NCBI GenBank assembly: GCA_965248545.1
Contig: OZ252110.1
Location: forward strand, 3,658,001-3,722,000
Direction of reading: 5' to 3'
Length of the DNA: 64,000 nucleotides
Source of the DNA: Alteromonas_E sp965248545
Lineage (GTDB): Bacteria; Pseudomonadota; Gammaproteobacteria; Enterobacterales; Alteromonadaceae
The notes under the pieces are model-generated. The model did not search any database. It worked only from the letters and a program-made list of their open reading frames with translations, and had not been told where the DNA came from. This document shows, piece by piece, positions 36,287 to 45,255 of the stretch. The number at the start of each line of letters is the position of its first letter. The stretch's first letter is position 1. Both the position numbers and the translations under genes were made by a program.

Positions 36287-39200
36287 GTGAACCATAAAGT
36301 GACATTAGCTGTCTCAGCAGCATTGATGTCGATGTCAGTTCATTCAGCGACAGAGCTAGCTGAGGCAAACTCTCAGTTTGTGATGGATGAACAGCAGCTT
36401 GTTGCTCAAACGCCAGTTTCAGTAAACAAGAATAAGACATCCCTATCAAAGAAAGGCGTGAAGTTCGTCAAAGAACCGAATCTGCCAAATCAAGAGTATT
36501 TCTACATTGTTCAACTTGAAGCACCTTCTGTAGTCAGCTATGACGGCGGAATCGAAGGTCTAGAAGCAACAAATCCTTCGTTGAACAAAAGAACTTCTTT
36601 ATTCGAATCTTCACCAATGGGAAATAAACGGTTGGACGTTAACGCTCCAGCTGTTAAAGCTTATTCAAACTATATCGAAGATAAGCAAAGCGATTTTGTA
36701 GCTGAAGCTCAGTCTATCGTTGCAAACGCCAAGCCCGTTCTAACGTTTAAATACGCGTTAAATGGTATGACAATGAAGTTGACGCCTTCTGAGGCAGAAG
36801 CATTGTCAAAGCTTGAAGGTGTTAAAAGCGTCGAAAGAGATATTCCGCTAAAACTAGACACAGATGTCGGCCCAGGTTTGATTGGTGCTCCCGATGTTTG
36901 GTCAGGTGCAGCACCTGATAGCGGTGTTGGCACGTATGGTGAAGGTGTCATAGTCGGTATCCTTGACTCGGGTATCAATACCGATCACCCATCTTTCCAA
37001 GACGTAGCCGATGATGGTTACGACCACACCAACCCGTGGGGTGAAGGTGTTTATTTAGGTGATTGTGCCGGTGATTTCCCTGAACTGTGTAATGACAAGC
37101 TAATCGGTGTTGTTTCATATCCGTTCATCACTGATGATTACACAGACACCACGGTATTCCCGCCGGGATTACCCGCAAATGGTCAGGACTATGATGGTCA
37201 CGGTTCACACGTTGCGTCTACTGCCGCAGGTAACATTTTACGTGATGTACCTGAGCTAACCCCTGAATTTGGTTCAGAGCAAGGTGACGGTGTTCCAACT
37301 GGTTTCGTATTTGATCAGATTTCGGGTGTTGCGCCGCGTGCCAACATTATTGCGTATCAGGTATGTAAGCCTGGTGACCAAGGCGACCCTTACTCAGGTT
37401 GCTGGGGTGGTCCTATCGTTGCTTCAATTGAAAGCGCAATCGAAGTTGGTGTTGATGTCATCAACTATTCAATCTCTGGTGGTGGCTTCCCTTGGGCTGG
37501 TGCAACCAACGAAGCGTGGCTAAATGCGCGTAACGCCGGTGTATTCATCGCGTTATCAGCGGGCAACAGCGGTCCAGAAGCAGCAACAACAGCTAAACAT
37601 GCTCCTTGGTACACTGCAGTTGCAGCGACCGAGCATGGCCGTTCAATCGCGTATGACAAAACCATCGGTGATTTCACAGGTGGCGACAGCGAGCTACAAG
37701 AACTAACGGGTTCAAGTAACTCTGGTGGTATCACTGCCTCTATCGTCTACGCGGGTGATTACGAGAACGCGAACGATCCTGATGGCGATCCAGCACAATG
37801 TTTACAACCTTTCCCTGCAGGTACATTCAGTGGTGAAATCGTGGTCTGTGACCGTGGTGCAATCGCTCGTGTGCAAAAAGCGATCAACGCTGCAGACGGC
37901 GGTGCTGGCGGTTTCGTACTCGCAAACTTGCAAGACGGTGCCACTTCAGTTGCGAATGACGCGTACGTTGTACCGGGTATTCACATCGATGCGGACCAAG
38001 GTGACTTGCTACGTGCTTGGTTGGCGTCTGGTGAAGGCCACACAGCTACCATTTCTGCTGCCGACGGCGAATTGGTCATCGACGACGCTCGTGTTGACGT
38101 AACAGCAGGATTCTCTTCACGTGGTCCAAACGCGTCGATTAGCACGCTAACACCAACCATTACCGGCCCAGGTGTAAGCATCTACGCTGCCAATGCAGAT
38201 GAACAGTACGGTAAAGTGACCAATGGTCCAGCGCCTGCAGACTTTGCTTATTTGTCTGGTACTTCTATGTCTAGTCCGCACATTGCGGGTTCAGCAGCGC
38301 TTGTTAGAGCTGTTCACCCAACTTGGACACCGGACAACGTTCGTTCAGCGTTAGCAATGACTGCTACACCGAACGTTAAGAAGGAAGATGCAACCACTCC
38401 AGCGGATTGGTTTGACATGGGTTCAGGTCGTGTACAAGTTGACCTAGCGGTTCAGTCTGGTCTAGTAATGGACGAAACAGACGAAAACTACGCAGCAGCT
38501 AACCCAGACTTGGGTGGTGATCCACGTACGTTGAACATGCCAAGCATCACAGATGATAACTGTGTGGGTACTTGTACTTGGACACGTACTGTTACTGCAA
38601 CCAAAGCAGGCACATGGACAGCCGGCGGTGCTTCAATTTCTTCTGGTTTAGAAATTACCGTATCTCCAGCAGAATTCACGCTTGCAGCGGGTGAATCACA
38701 AGAACTAACGGTTTCTATCGATGCATTTGATGCGACCAGTGACGTTTGGTCTTTTGGTTTGGTTAGCTTGACGTCTGAAGTGTCACCTGACCTACACTTA
38801 CCTGTATCGGTTGTTGCCTCAAATGGTAACCTTCCAGACGCATTTGCGTTTGAAGCGAACCGTAATCAAGACTCATTCTTGGTTAAAGACCTACTTGCTG
38901 TTGAAATCAGCGACTTTACTGCAACGTCTTACGGCTTGACTAAAGCCACAGTTGTTGAAGGTGAAGTAGCGCAAGACAGCGACAACTCTTCAATCTTGGA
39001 TGACCTTACTGATGGTCTGTCAATCACGACACTTGACGTTCCAGAAGATGCGAAACGCCTAGTTGCGATGACATCTAACTCAACAGCGCCAGACTTGGAC
39101 CTGTTCGTCGTTATCGATCGTAATGCCGACGGCGTTCCGACTGCTGACGAAGTGGTAGGTTCTAGTACGACTGCAACAGCAGACGAAATGGTTGACCTTG

Positions 39201-41164
39201 AGCTTCCTGAAGCAGGTTTCTATTGGTTAATCGTGCAAAACTGGTCTGCGTCTGCTGAAGATGCAACTGACACGTTTGAGCTTGGCTATGCCCTAGTTGA
39301 CGGTGAAGAAGGTGATAACCTCACTGTTTCTGACCCAGGTGCCGTTGCTCAACTTACGCCGTTCGAATTGCGTATGACGTGGGACTTAGCGGATGGTGTG
39401 GAAGGCGACATGTACTTCGGTGCAGTTGACTTGGGAACTTCGGCTGAAGACGCGGGTAACCTTGGTTTAGTGCCGGTTAATGTAATGCGTGGCGATGATG
39501 ACGTTAGCGTTGTTGCTCCATCACTTGATCGTTTGAACCCAGGTGACGAGTTGACCTTCTCTGTAGCAGTTGATGCAAACTTCACGAGTGAAGACAGAGA
39601 TTATGCGGTTAGCTTAACACTTCCAGAAGGTGTAACGCTGGTTGAAGGTAGCACTGATGCTACTGTCGACGGTAACACGCTAAGCTGGACGGTATCGCAA
39701 CCTTCATTGCTAGGTGTTGAGCCTACGTATGCAGTCACAAGCAACGCAAGTGATGCAATGTGTGCGATCCCATTCGGTGATGGTAGTTACATCAACTTGG
39801 CTGACTTCGGTATTGGGATTAACCAGAATATCGATGGCGACACAACAACTGGTAGCTTCGGTAACCGTATCCAATTCTTGGGTCAAGAATACCAAGGCTT
39901 CACCCTAACGGACGACGGCTTTATCACGCTAGGCGGTGATGTTGGTGGAACGCCGTGGGTTAACCAATTGTTCCCTGATGCGGAAGCGCCAAATGCGGTC
40001 ATAGCGCCGTACTGGAGAGACATGTTGTTTGACGTAGCAAATGGTCGTGGTGTAGCGGTTGCTTCAACAGCTAACGACAACCTAGTTATCATCGAATACG
40101 ATGACATGCTTACGTTCTACGGCGTGCCAGATATTGCTGACTTCCAGATCGTGGTTAACAACGACGCTGAACCAGGTACTCCAAACATCGTATTTGCATA
40201 CGATAATGTAGAGCACTTCAACAGCGCTGCTATCCCAACCACAATCGGTTTCGAGAATGCAGCGGGCACAGCAGGTGTTAACACGCACTATGTACCATTC
40301 TTCGGTTCAGACAATGCACCAATCGGTGACATTGGCGCTGACGCAGTGTCAGGTGCTCAGATTTGTTTCTGGCTACAAGACGTTGCAGATGAGCCTACCC
40401 TATTGCCATTTACTGTTTCAGTGAATGCTGATAACGCGGGTGGTCCAATCCAAATGATGGCGATGTCAGAAGTGTATCAAGCGGGCACAGAAACTGCGTT
40501 CCCTGGTACTACTACTGCAGCATCTGAAATCTTCGCAGACGTTCAGGTTGAAGGTCCTCCAGTACCAACAATTGACGGTATGCTAGTTGCTGACCTAGAA
40601 GTTGTTGAGTTGACTGAGCTTGATCTACCAGGTGCGGTTACTGAGCCAAACGGCGACCCTGTTGACATTCTTTGGAAACAAGTATCGGGCCCTGCAGCGG
40701 TTATCGCAGGTAACGGTATCGCTGAAGCAATCTTGGTTGCGCCAGAAGTTGAAGAAGACTCAATGGTCGTACTTGAAATGACGGCAACAGATAGCAACGG
40801 TAACTCAGTTACTGCTACTGCCAATGTCATGGTTAAGAATAACCTTCCACCAGAAGTAACGGTGTCTGCACCAGCTTCAGTTGAAGAAGGTTCAACCATC
40901 ACAATTTCTGTCGCGACTTCAGACAACGAAGGTGATGACGTGTCGGTAACAATCAATGGTGTAGCGGGTACTTCGTACACAACAACAGCGATTGCGACAA
41001 ACACAGATACTTCAATGACGTTCGAAGTTGTAGCAACTGATGGTCTTAACACGACGACTCAAACAGTGACTGTTCGTGTAACGAATAAGAAAGGTGGTAG
41101 CATGGGTTGGATTGCCCTACTGCTTATCCCTGCTATTTGGTTACGCAGAAAGAAACTTCACTAA
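36287..41164 (+). CDS. Secreted S8 (subtilisin-like) serine protease with GlyGly-CTERM anchor
   Basis: A 1625-residue extracellular subtilase. In order it has a signal peptide, an I9-type propeptide (about residues 70-190), and the S8 domain with catalytic Asp227 (GILDSGINTDHP), His305 (GHGSHVAS) and Ser660 (GTSMSSPH). A protease-associated domain is inserted at about 470-600. Several all-beta C-terminal domains follow, including fibronectin-like and prepeptidase-type modules. At about 1601-1625 there is a GlyGly-CTERM tail: KKGGSMGWIALLLIPAIW plus a basic end. Known biology of this tail is type II secretion with rhombosortase cleavage at the cell surface. The start is GTG, fixed by GGAGGT. 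Probable role: digestion of external protein. A terminator follows; the gene is monocistronic. Confidence 0.93.
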   Translation: MNHKVTLAVSAALMSMSVHSATELAEANSQFVMDEQQLVAQTPVSVNKNKTSLSKKGVKFVKEPNLPNQEYFYIVQLEAPSVVSYDGGIEGLEATNPSLNKRTSLFESSPMGNKRLDVNAPAVKAYSNYIEDKQSDFVAEAQSIVANAKPVLTFKYALNGMTMKLTPSEAEALSKLEGVKSVERDIPLKLDTDVGPGLIGAPDVWSGAAPDSGVGTYGEGVIVGILDSGINTDHPSFQDVADDGYDHTNPWGEGVYLGDCAGDFPELCNDKLIGVVSYPFITDDYTDTTVFPPGLPANGQDYDGHGSHVASTAAGNILRDVPELTPEFGSEQGDGVPTGFVFDQISGVAPRANIIAYQVCKPGDQGDPYSGCWGGPIVASIESAIEVGVDVINYSISGGGFPWAGATNEAWLNARNAGVFIALSAGNSGPEAATTAKHAPWYTAVAATEHGRSIAYDKTIGDFTGGDSELQELTGSSNSGGITASIVYAGDYENANDPDGDPAQCLQPFPAGTFSGEIVVCDRGAIARVQKAINAADGGAGGFVLANLQDGATSVANDAYVVPGIHIDADQGDLLRAWLASGEGHTATISAADGELVIDDARVDVTAGFSSRGPNASISTLTPTITGPGVSIYAANADEQYGKVTNGPAPADFAYLSGTSMSSPHIAGSAALVRAVHPTWTPDNVRSALAMTATPNVKKEDATTPADWFDMGSGRVQVDLAVQSGLVMDETDENYAAANPDLGGDPRTLNMPSITDDNCVGTCTWTRTVTATKAGTWTAGGASISSGLEITVSPAEFTLAAGESQELTVSIDAFDATSDVWSFGLVSLTSEVSPDLHLPVSVVASNGNLPDAFAFEANRNQDSFLVKDLLAVEISDFTATSYGLTKATVVEGEVAQDSDNSSILDDLTDGLSITTLDVPEDAKRLVAMTSNSTAPDLDLFVVIDRNADGVPTADEVVGSSTTATADEMVDLELPEAGFYWLIVQNWSASAEDATDTFELGYALVDGEEGDNLTVSDPGAVAQLTPFELRMTWDLADGVEGDMYFGAVDLGTSAEDAGNLGLVPVNVMRGDDDVSVVAPSLDRLNPGDELTFSVAVDANFTSEDRDYAVSLTLPEGVTLVEGSTDATVDGNTLSWTVSQPSLLGVEPTYAVTSNASDAMCAIPFGDGSYINLADFGIGINQNIDGDTTTGSFGNRIQFLGQEYQGFTLTDDGFITLGGDVGGTPWVNQLFPDAEAPNAVIAPYWRDMLFDVANGRGVAVASTANDNLVIIEYDDMLTFYGVPDIADFQIVVNNDAEPGTPNIVFAYDNVEHFNSAAIPTTIGFENAAGTAGVNTHYVPFFGSDNAPIGDIGADAVSGAQICFWLQDVADEPTLLPFTVSVNADNAGGPIQMMAMSEVYQAGTETAFPGTTTAASEIFADVQVEGPPVPTIDGMLVADLEVVELTELDLPGAVTEPNGDPVDILWKQVSGPAAVIAGNGIAEAILVAPEVEEDSMVVLEMTATDSNGNSVTATANVMVKNNLPPEVTVSAPASVEEGSTITISVATSDNEGDDVSVTINGVAGTSYTTTAIATNTDTSMTFEVVATDGLNTTTQTVTVRVTNKKGGSMGWIALLLIPAIWLRRKKLH

Positions 41165-41183
41165 TTGATAATTAGTTAATATA

Positions 41184-41211
41184 AAAGGCCGCGAAAGCGG
41201 CCTTTTTTTTT
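41184..41211 (+). terminator. Rho-independent terminator after the S8 protease
   Basis: AAAGGCCGC, a GAAA tetraloop and GCGGCC are followed by nine T, 20 bases beyond the protease stop codon. Confidence 0.95.
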
Positions 41212-41294
41212 GCAAAAAAACTGTACTTATAGATTGTTTATATTTAAACGACTACATACTACCATCTATACAAACTCATTCTATTTGTTAAATC

Positions 41295-41513
41295 ATGTCT
41301 AACTACCTAAAAGATAGTCATTTAAAAATATTGAAAAAACTAGAGAAAGCCGAGGTATCGCTATGTAATTTGCAACGTTTAGGTGAACTCAGTGACGATG
41401 GTTTTGGAATCGAATTTGACGACATTATGGTGACACTCAAAACTTCAATAGAACTTCTACAGTCCTCTCAAGACGATTTGTTAATGTTGTATACGTACGA
41501 CACTAACAATTAG
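41295..41513 (+). CDS. Small hypothetical protein
   Basis: A 72-residue acidic, leucine-rich protein without a signal peptide or membrane helix (LKILKKLEKAEVSLCNLQRLGEL, then FGIEFDDIMVTLKTSIELLQSSQDDL); it would be mainly helical. No family is recognised, and no good ribosome-binding site precedes the ATG. Between a strong terminator and the operator-rich promoter of the next operon it would have to be its own unit. The protein-like composition favours a real gene, but the evidence is modest. Confidence 0.5.
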   Translation: MSNYLKDSHLKILKKLEKAEVSLCNLQRLGELSDDGFGIEFDDIMVTLKTSIELLQSSQDDLLMLYTYDTNN

Positions 41514-41584
41514 TTTCCAATATGGAAAATAAAGACTTGCCACCTTGGAAAGTTATGCGCTACTATTAGTTTCCACTTTGGAAA
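41514..41584 (+). promoter_or_regulatory. Promoter with three TTTCCA-N3-TGGAAA operator sites
   Basis: Sigma70-type promoter: -35 TTGCCA (41537-41542), 18-base spacer, -10 TACTAT (41561-41566). Three dyads of identical geometry lie on it: TTTCCA-ATA-TGGAAA at 41514-41528, TTGCCA-CCT-TGGAAA at 41537-41551 (covering the -35 box), and TTTCCA-CTT-TGGAAA at 41570-41584, immediately after the -10. This is a classical repressor layout. The obvious candidate regulator is the winged-helix protein encoded second in the same operon. Confidence 0.75.
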
Positions 41585-41597
41585 GTAAGGAAGCGTT

Positions 41598-42068
41598 ATG
41601 AATGATCAAAAAGTAACTCAGTCTGAAGCTGAGCAAAGTTTAGCGTCATTAAGCCGCACACAAGCTGCGTTAATTAATGACTATCGCCCCTCAGTTGCGA
41701 TCAGTATCGCCATGAGCGTATGTTATGGCATCGCAATCTTAGGCTTTGCGTTAACCGAACATGAAAATGATTGGGCTTTAGCCATTTGGGGTGGCATTCT
41801 CGGGTTTGCCATGTCAACCGCGTTATATATTTACAGTTATCGCCTTAAAGGAATAAACGTAGGTATATTCCCGCGTTCTAACAGCTCAGTAATGGTTAAC
41901 GTTTATGCAGGAATTGGTTTTGCACTGCTCACCTTTGCGAGTCGGTTTCTACGAGAATCGTTTGCGCTCGACGCCGCCGCTTATGTTTGCGCCATAATCG
42001 CTGCCAGCCTGTTCTTTTGGCTGAATAGAAAATACCCAACTGGCGAAAAAACAGTGGATGGTGTGTAA
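41598..42068 (+). CDS. Small four-helix integral membrane protein
   Basis: A 156-residue inner-membrane protein with a polar N-terminal 35 residues and four hydrophobic helices (about residues 32-52, 60-80, 98-116 and 124-141). AGGAAG before the ATG at 41598 gives a good ribosome site. I do not recognise a family beyond similarity in layout to small membrane proteins paired with winged-helix repressors. Three bases separate it from the regulator gene, so the pair forms one autoregulated operon. The membrane protein may generate or respond to the signal the regulator senses, but this is inference. Confidence 0.8.
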   Translation: MNDQKVTQSEAEQSLASLSRTQAALINDYRPSVAISIAMSVCYGIAILGFALTEHENDWALAIWGGILGFAMSTALYIYSYRLKGINVGIFPRSNSSVMVNVYAGIGFALLTFASRFLRESFALDAAAYVCAIIAASLFFWLNRKYPTGEKTVDGV

Positions 42069-42071
42069 CCT

Positions 42072-42350
42072 ATGCCTGAACTCGATTTACTGATACACGC
42101 CCCTAACCGGTTGCAAATCTGTGCAATGCTAGCGACAACCAAAGAATTGGAGTTTCGAATCATCAAAGACCAATTAGATGTCAGTGATTCAGTGCTGTCT
42201 AAACAGCTCAAAGCACTCGAGGATGCAGCTTACATTGCAACGGTAAAACGCAATCAGGACGGGCGTCCCCGCACTTGGATTAGCATGACTAAGGAAGGCC
42301 GTTCGGCGTTTGAACAGCATGTAGAGGCACTGAAAAGCATTCTTGCCTAA
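42072..42350 (+). CDS. Winged-helix transcriptional regulator (MarR/ArsR-like, HTH_34 type)
   Basis: A 92-residue DNA-binding protein that is essentially one winged-helix domain: HAPNRLQICAMLATTKELEF, a recognition helix in VSDSVLSKQLKALEDAAYI, and the wing VKRNQDGRPRTWISMTKEG. This short form is the type paired with small membrane proteins. It is cotranscribed with the four-helix membrane protein and most probably binds the three dyads in the operon promoter. No metal-binding cysteines or histidine cluster is visible, so the signal is not evidently a metal. Confidence 0.88.
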   Translation: MPELDLLIHAPNRLQICAMLATTKELEFRIIKDQLDVSDSVLSKQLKALEDAAYIATVKRNQDGRPRTWISMTKEGRSAFEQHVEALKSILA

Positions 42351-42368
42351 ACCGATCAGAATATAAAT

Positions 42369-42394
42369 AAAAAAGGGCGCATCAGCGCCCTTTT
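42369..42394. terminator. Bidirectional terminator between convergent units
   Basis: AAAAGGGCGC, an ATCA loop and GCGCCCTTTT form a 10-bp stem with T-runs on both strands. It serves the winged-helix regulator gene from the left and the DUF2189 gene from the right. Confidence 0.9.
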
Positions 42395-42414
42395 CGATAT
42401 CTTGGTTTTCTCGC

Positions 42415-43209
42415 CTATTCGTATTTTCTTTCTCGTTTGGTTTCAATCGCATCAATGTAAGCGTGCCAACTGCCATAGCCGATCAATGGCATCAGAAAAA
42501 TGAAACCCACAAAGCCAGTCACAAAGCCCAAGGCTACCGCAGTGAAGATGATCCCGCCCCATATGAACATGGGCACTTTGTTCACCCACACTGCATTCAT
42601 ACTGGTTAAGACCGCCGTAGCGATATCGACTTTACGCTCCATCAAAATTGGCTGGGTGAATGCACTGATAAAAAACACCAGCAAAGTGAACCCTGCCCCG
42701 ACGACTGTGCCCAACGCTAAGAATGGCAATAGATTATCGAGGGTTTGCTCAAGGTACGGCGGGTACAGCGCATGAATGAGGGCCGCCACACGCAACCAGA
42801 AGATCATTAGCACCATTAACAGAATACCGAAGCCCCACTCGTTTACCGCATTACGCGTTATTGCTTTGAGTGAGTGCCGCAGCGAGGGTTTATGGCCTTT
42901 TTCCAATTCCCAGCTAATGTCGTACAAGCCTGCCGCCAAGAATGGACCAATCAGCATAAAGCATACAATCGCCGGCAGAATCACGAGATGCCAACCGGTT
43001 AATTGTACGAGGTACGCTATAAACCACGGGATCACCGCAAATATCACCCCATAAAATACGCTCAAACCTGGTGTTTTAAAATAATCACGCAACGCCAATG
43101 ATAACCACTTGAGTGGGTCACCCACGTCTAACTCCTTACAGGGTATTACACGCGCAATATGACTCTCGGTGATGGCATTTTTGGGTGTTTCTTTGAAATG
43201 GTGTGACAT
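42415..43209 (-). CDS. DUF2189 family integral membrane protein
   Basis: A 264-residue inner-membrane protein with about six hydrophobic helices. The N-terminal cytosolic segment PLKWLSLALRDYFKTPGLSVFYGV, the ending GYGSWHAYIDAIET and PFLAAGLYDISWELEKGHKPSL in between are typical of DUF2189. The family is often linked to cytochrome c oxidase regions in Proteobacteria; here there is no such context, and no function is known. It is monocistronic, between a bidirectional terminator and a gap of 145 bases. Confidence 0.85.
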   Translation of the reverse strand: MSHHFKETPKNAITESHIARVIPCKELDVGDPLKWLSLALRDYFKTPGLSVFYGVIFAVIPWFIAYLVQLTGWHLVILPAIVCFMLIGPFLAAGLYDISWELEKGHKPSLRHSLKAITRNAVNEWGFGILLMVLMIFWLRVAALIHALYPPYLEQTLDNLLPFLALGTVVGAGFTLLVFFISAFTQPILMERKVDIATAVLTSMNAVWVNKVPMFIWGGIIFTAVALGFVTGFVGFIFLMPLIGYGSWHAYIDAIETKRERKYE

Positions 43210-43354
43210 AGCAATTTCCTTATGAAAACCTAACTACACGAACGTATTACTCATGGGTTCAGTAACTAATACGCCCAGATGCGCTGCTGAAGTTCACATC
43301 TTATTAACAAAGTATAGTGGAAGGTATCTAAATTGCTAAAAACACACACAAAAA

Positions 43355-43879
43355 TTATTGATTTAAAATTGGCTGCCAATGAATGGGTTGGTGAAAAGCG
43401 GTTTGCAAACCCGCATTTAGTTCCGAAAACAGCGTAATCGGCTCGTCATACCCATTCACGCATGACAAGGTGAAACGATGGCAATTGTTCTTAATCACGT
43501 CATATTCTGAATATTCAAACAAACGCGACGCCGCGAGTTCCGAGCAACCCGGTGCGACAAGCGGTTTGCGCTGATCGTCACAGGCCACGTAAATCCGGTT
43601 ACCTGAACGATCTTCGAGGAATCGCTGTGGCGAAACGGCGCGAATAAGCCCGTTACCGCGCAGCTCGATAATATTGCCGTCCACCCACACACCTGTGTGT
43701 TGAAACACCTCATAGATACCGCAACACACGATCGAGCCGCAAACCGGTTCAACAGCATGGTGACACTCTCCTGGAAAGTGATTGATGTAGCCTTTTGACT
43801 TTTGAACTTCTCTCGCCACACGTGTACTCGCATACAATGCAGCGGCGCCAGCCCCAAGCCAGACCAAAGGAATCGGCAT
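43355..43879 (-). CDS. LRAT/NlpC-P60-like papain-fold protein
   Basis: A 174-residue protein beginning with a short hydrophobic stretch (VWLGAGAAALYAS), perhaps a weak membrane anchor. Its core has the permuted papain-fold pattern of LRAT-like proteins: a histidine in the strand HTGVWVDGNIIELRGNG and the downstream cysteine in NNCHRFTLSCVNG (an NCxxF motif). Proteins of this group are thiol acyltransferases or hydrolases. The residues for a Cys-His pair are present, so enzyme activity is plausible but its substrate is not known. It stands alone upstream of alaA, on the opposite strand. Confidence 0.65.
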   Translation of the reverse strand: MPIPLVWLGAGAAALYASTRVAREVQKSKGYINHFPGECHHAVEPVCGSIVCCGIYEVFQHTGVWVDGNIIELRGNGLIRAVSPQRFLEDRSGNRIYVACDDQRKPLVAPGCSELAASRLFEYSEYDVIKNNCHRFTLSCVNGYDEPITLFSELNAGLQTAFHQPIHWQPILNQ

Positions 43880-44033
43880 ATTACCTCCAACAATTCGACT
43901 TAACTCAGTCTAGTAACGTTCAAATATTAAACAAGACTAAAGTTGTAACGGTTTTTTACAGGGAAAACCGAATATTCGCTTAAACAAGAGTAAGCTCTGT
44001 ATTACTCTTGCTGGAGAATAAAGGAAGTCATTC

Positions 44034-45251
44034 ATGATCCCAGTTACTAAATCTCGAAAACTCGATAATGTGTGTTACGACATTCGGGGACCCATTGCCG
44101 AAAAGGCGCGTAAACTCGAAGACGAAGGCCACCGCATTCTAAAACTTAATATTGGTAATCCTGCGCCATTCGGTTTTGAAGCGCCTGATGACATATTAAA
44201 AGACGTGATCAGAAACCTACCCAATGCCCAAGGGTATTCTGATTCGACCGGTATTTATGCGGCCCGCGTAGCGGTGATGCAGTATTACCAGTCTAAAGGC
44301 GTGAAAAACACCGCGATTGAAGACGTATTTATCGGTAATGGCGTAAGCGAAATGATCATGATGTCTATGCAAGCATTGCTAGACACCGGTGATGAGGTAT
44401 TGCTCCCTGCCCCAGATTATCCGCTATGGACCGCTGCAGTGAGTTTGTCTTCCGGGACGCCGGTGCACTATTCGTGTGACGAAAACAACGGTTGGTTCCC
44501 TGACCTAACTGACATTCGCAGTAAAATTACCGAACGCACCAGAGCCATCGTGCTGATTAATCCGAATAATCCGACGGGCGCCGTGTACGACAAGGCACTG
44601 TTGCAACAAGTCATCGCGTTAGCCAGAGAGTTTAAGCTGGTCATCTTCAGCGACGAAATCTATGACAAGATCCTATATGACGACGCAGAGCATCATTGTA
44701 TCGCCGCAATGGCGGATGATTTGGTGGTTTGTACCTTTAGTGGTTTATCGAAAAACTACCGAGTTGCGGGTTTTCGCGCTGGCTGGATGATGGTTAGTGG
44801 CAATAAGCTTGCCGCAAAAGAGTATATCGAAGGCCTGACCATACTCTCGTCAATGCGAATGTGTGCCAATGTCCCGTGTCAGCATGCTATCCAAACCGCA
44901 CTGGGTGGTTATCAGAGTATTAACGAGTTAATCCACGATACCGGTCGGCTTAAAATTCAGCGCGACTTAGCCGCGGAAAAACTCAATGCTATTGAGGGGA
45001 TATCCTGCGTAGTGCCGAAAGGCGCAATGTATTGCTTCGCTCGTGTTGATAAAGAGAAATTCAATATCAAAGACGACGAGCAAATGATTATGGATCTGTT
45101 AGAGAATGAAAAGATCCTGCTGGTGCACGGCAAAGCCTTTAACCTTAATGATGGTATTTATTTTAGGTTGGTTTTTCTCCCGCACATTGATGAATTGAGT
45201 ACCGCACTGGATCGCATTGCGAATTTCTTCAGTTACTACACGCAAGCATAA
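44034..45251 (+). CDS. alaA: Alanine transaminase AlaA
   Basis: PLP-dependent class I aminotransferase that makes alanine from pyruvate and glutamate. The 405-residue protein matches E. coli AlaA over its length: SRKLDNVCYDIRGP at the N-terminus, LKLNIGNPAPFGFEAPD, LINPNNPTGAVY, FSDEIYDKILYDDAEHH, and the Schiff-base lysine at residue 240 in FSGLSKNYRVAGFR. AGGAAG precedes the ATG. The downstream yfbR gene starts four bases after the stop codon, an arrangement also found in E. coli (alaA-yfbR), so these form an operon. Confidence 0.96.
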   Translation: MIPVTKSRKLDNVCYDIRGPIAEKARKLEDEGHRILKLNIGNPAPFGFEAPDDILKDVIRNLPNAQGYSDSTGIYAARVAVMQYYQSKGVKNTAIEDVFIGNGVSEMIMMSMQALLDTGDEVLLPAPDYPLWTAAVSLSSGTPVHYSCDENNGWFPDLTDIRSKITERTRAIVLINPNNPTGAVYDKALLQQVIALAREFKLVIFSDEIYDKILYDDAEHHCIAAMADDLVVCTFSGLSKNYRVAGFRAGWMMVSGNKLAAKEYIEGLTILSSMRMCANVPCQHAIQTALGGYQSINELIHDTGRLKIQRDLAAEKLNAIEGISCVVPKGAMYCFARVDKEKFNIKDDEQMIMDLLENEKILLVHGKAFNLNDGIYFRLVFLPHIDELSTALDRIANFFSYYTQA

Positions 45252-45255
45252 CGCG

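Noticed and set aside
40543..41052. 169-codon minus-strand frame
   Set aside because: A shadow antisense to the Thr/Ser/Val-rich C-terminal repeats of the S8 protease; low complexity.
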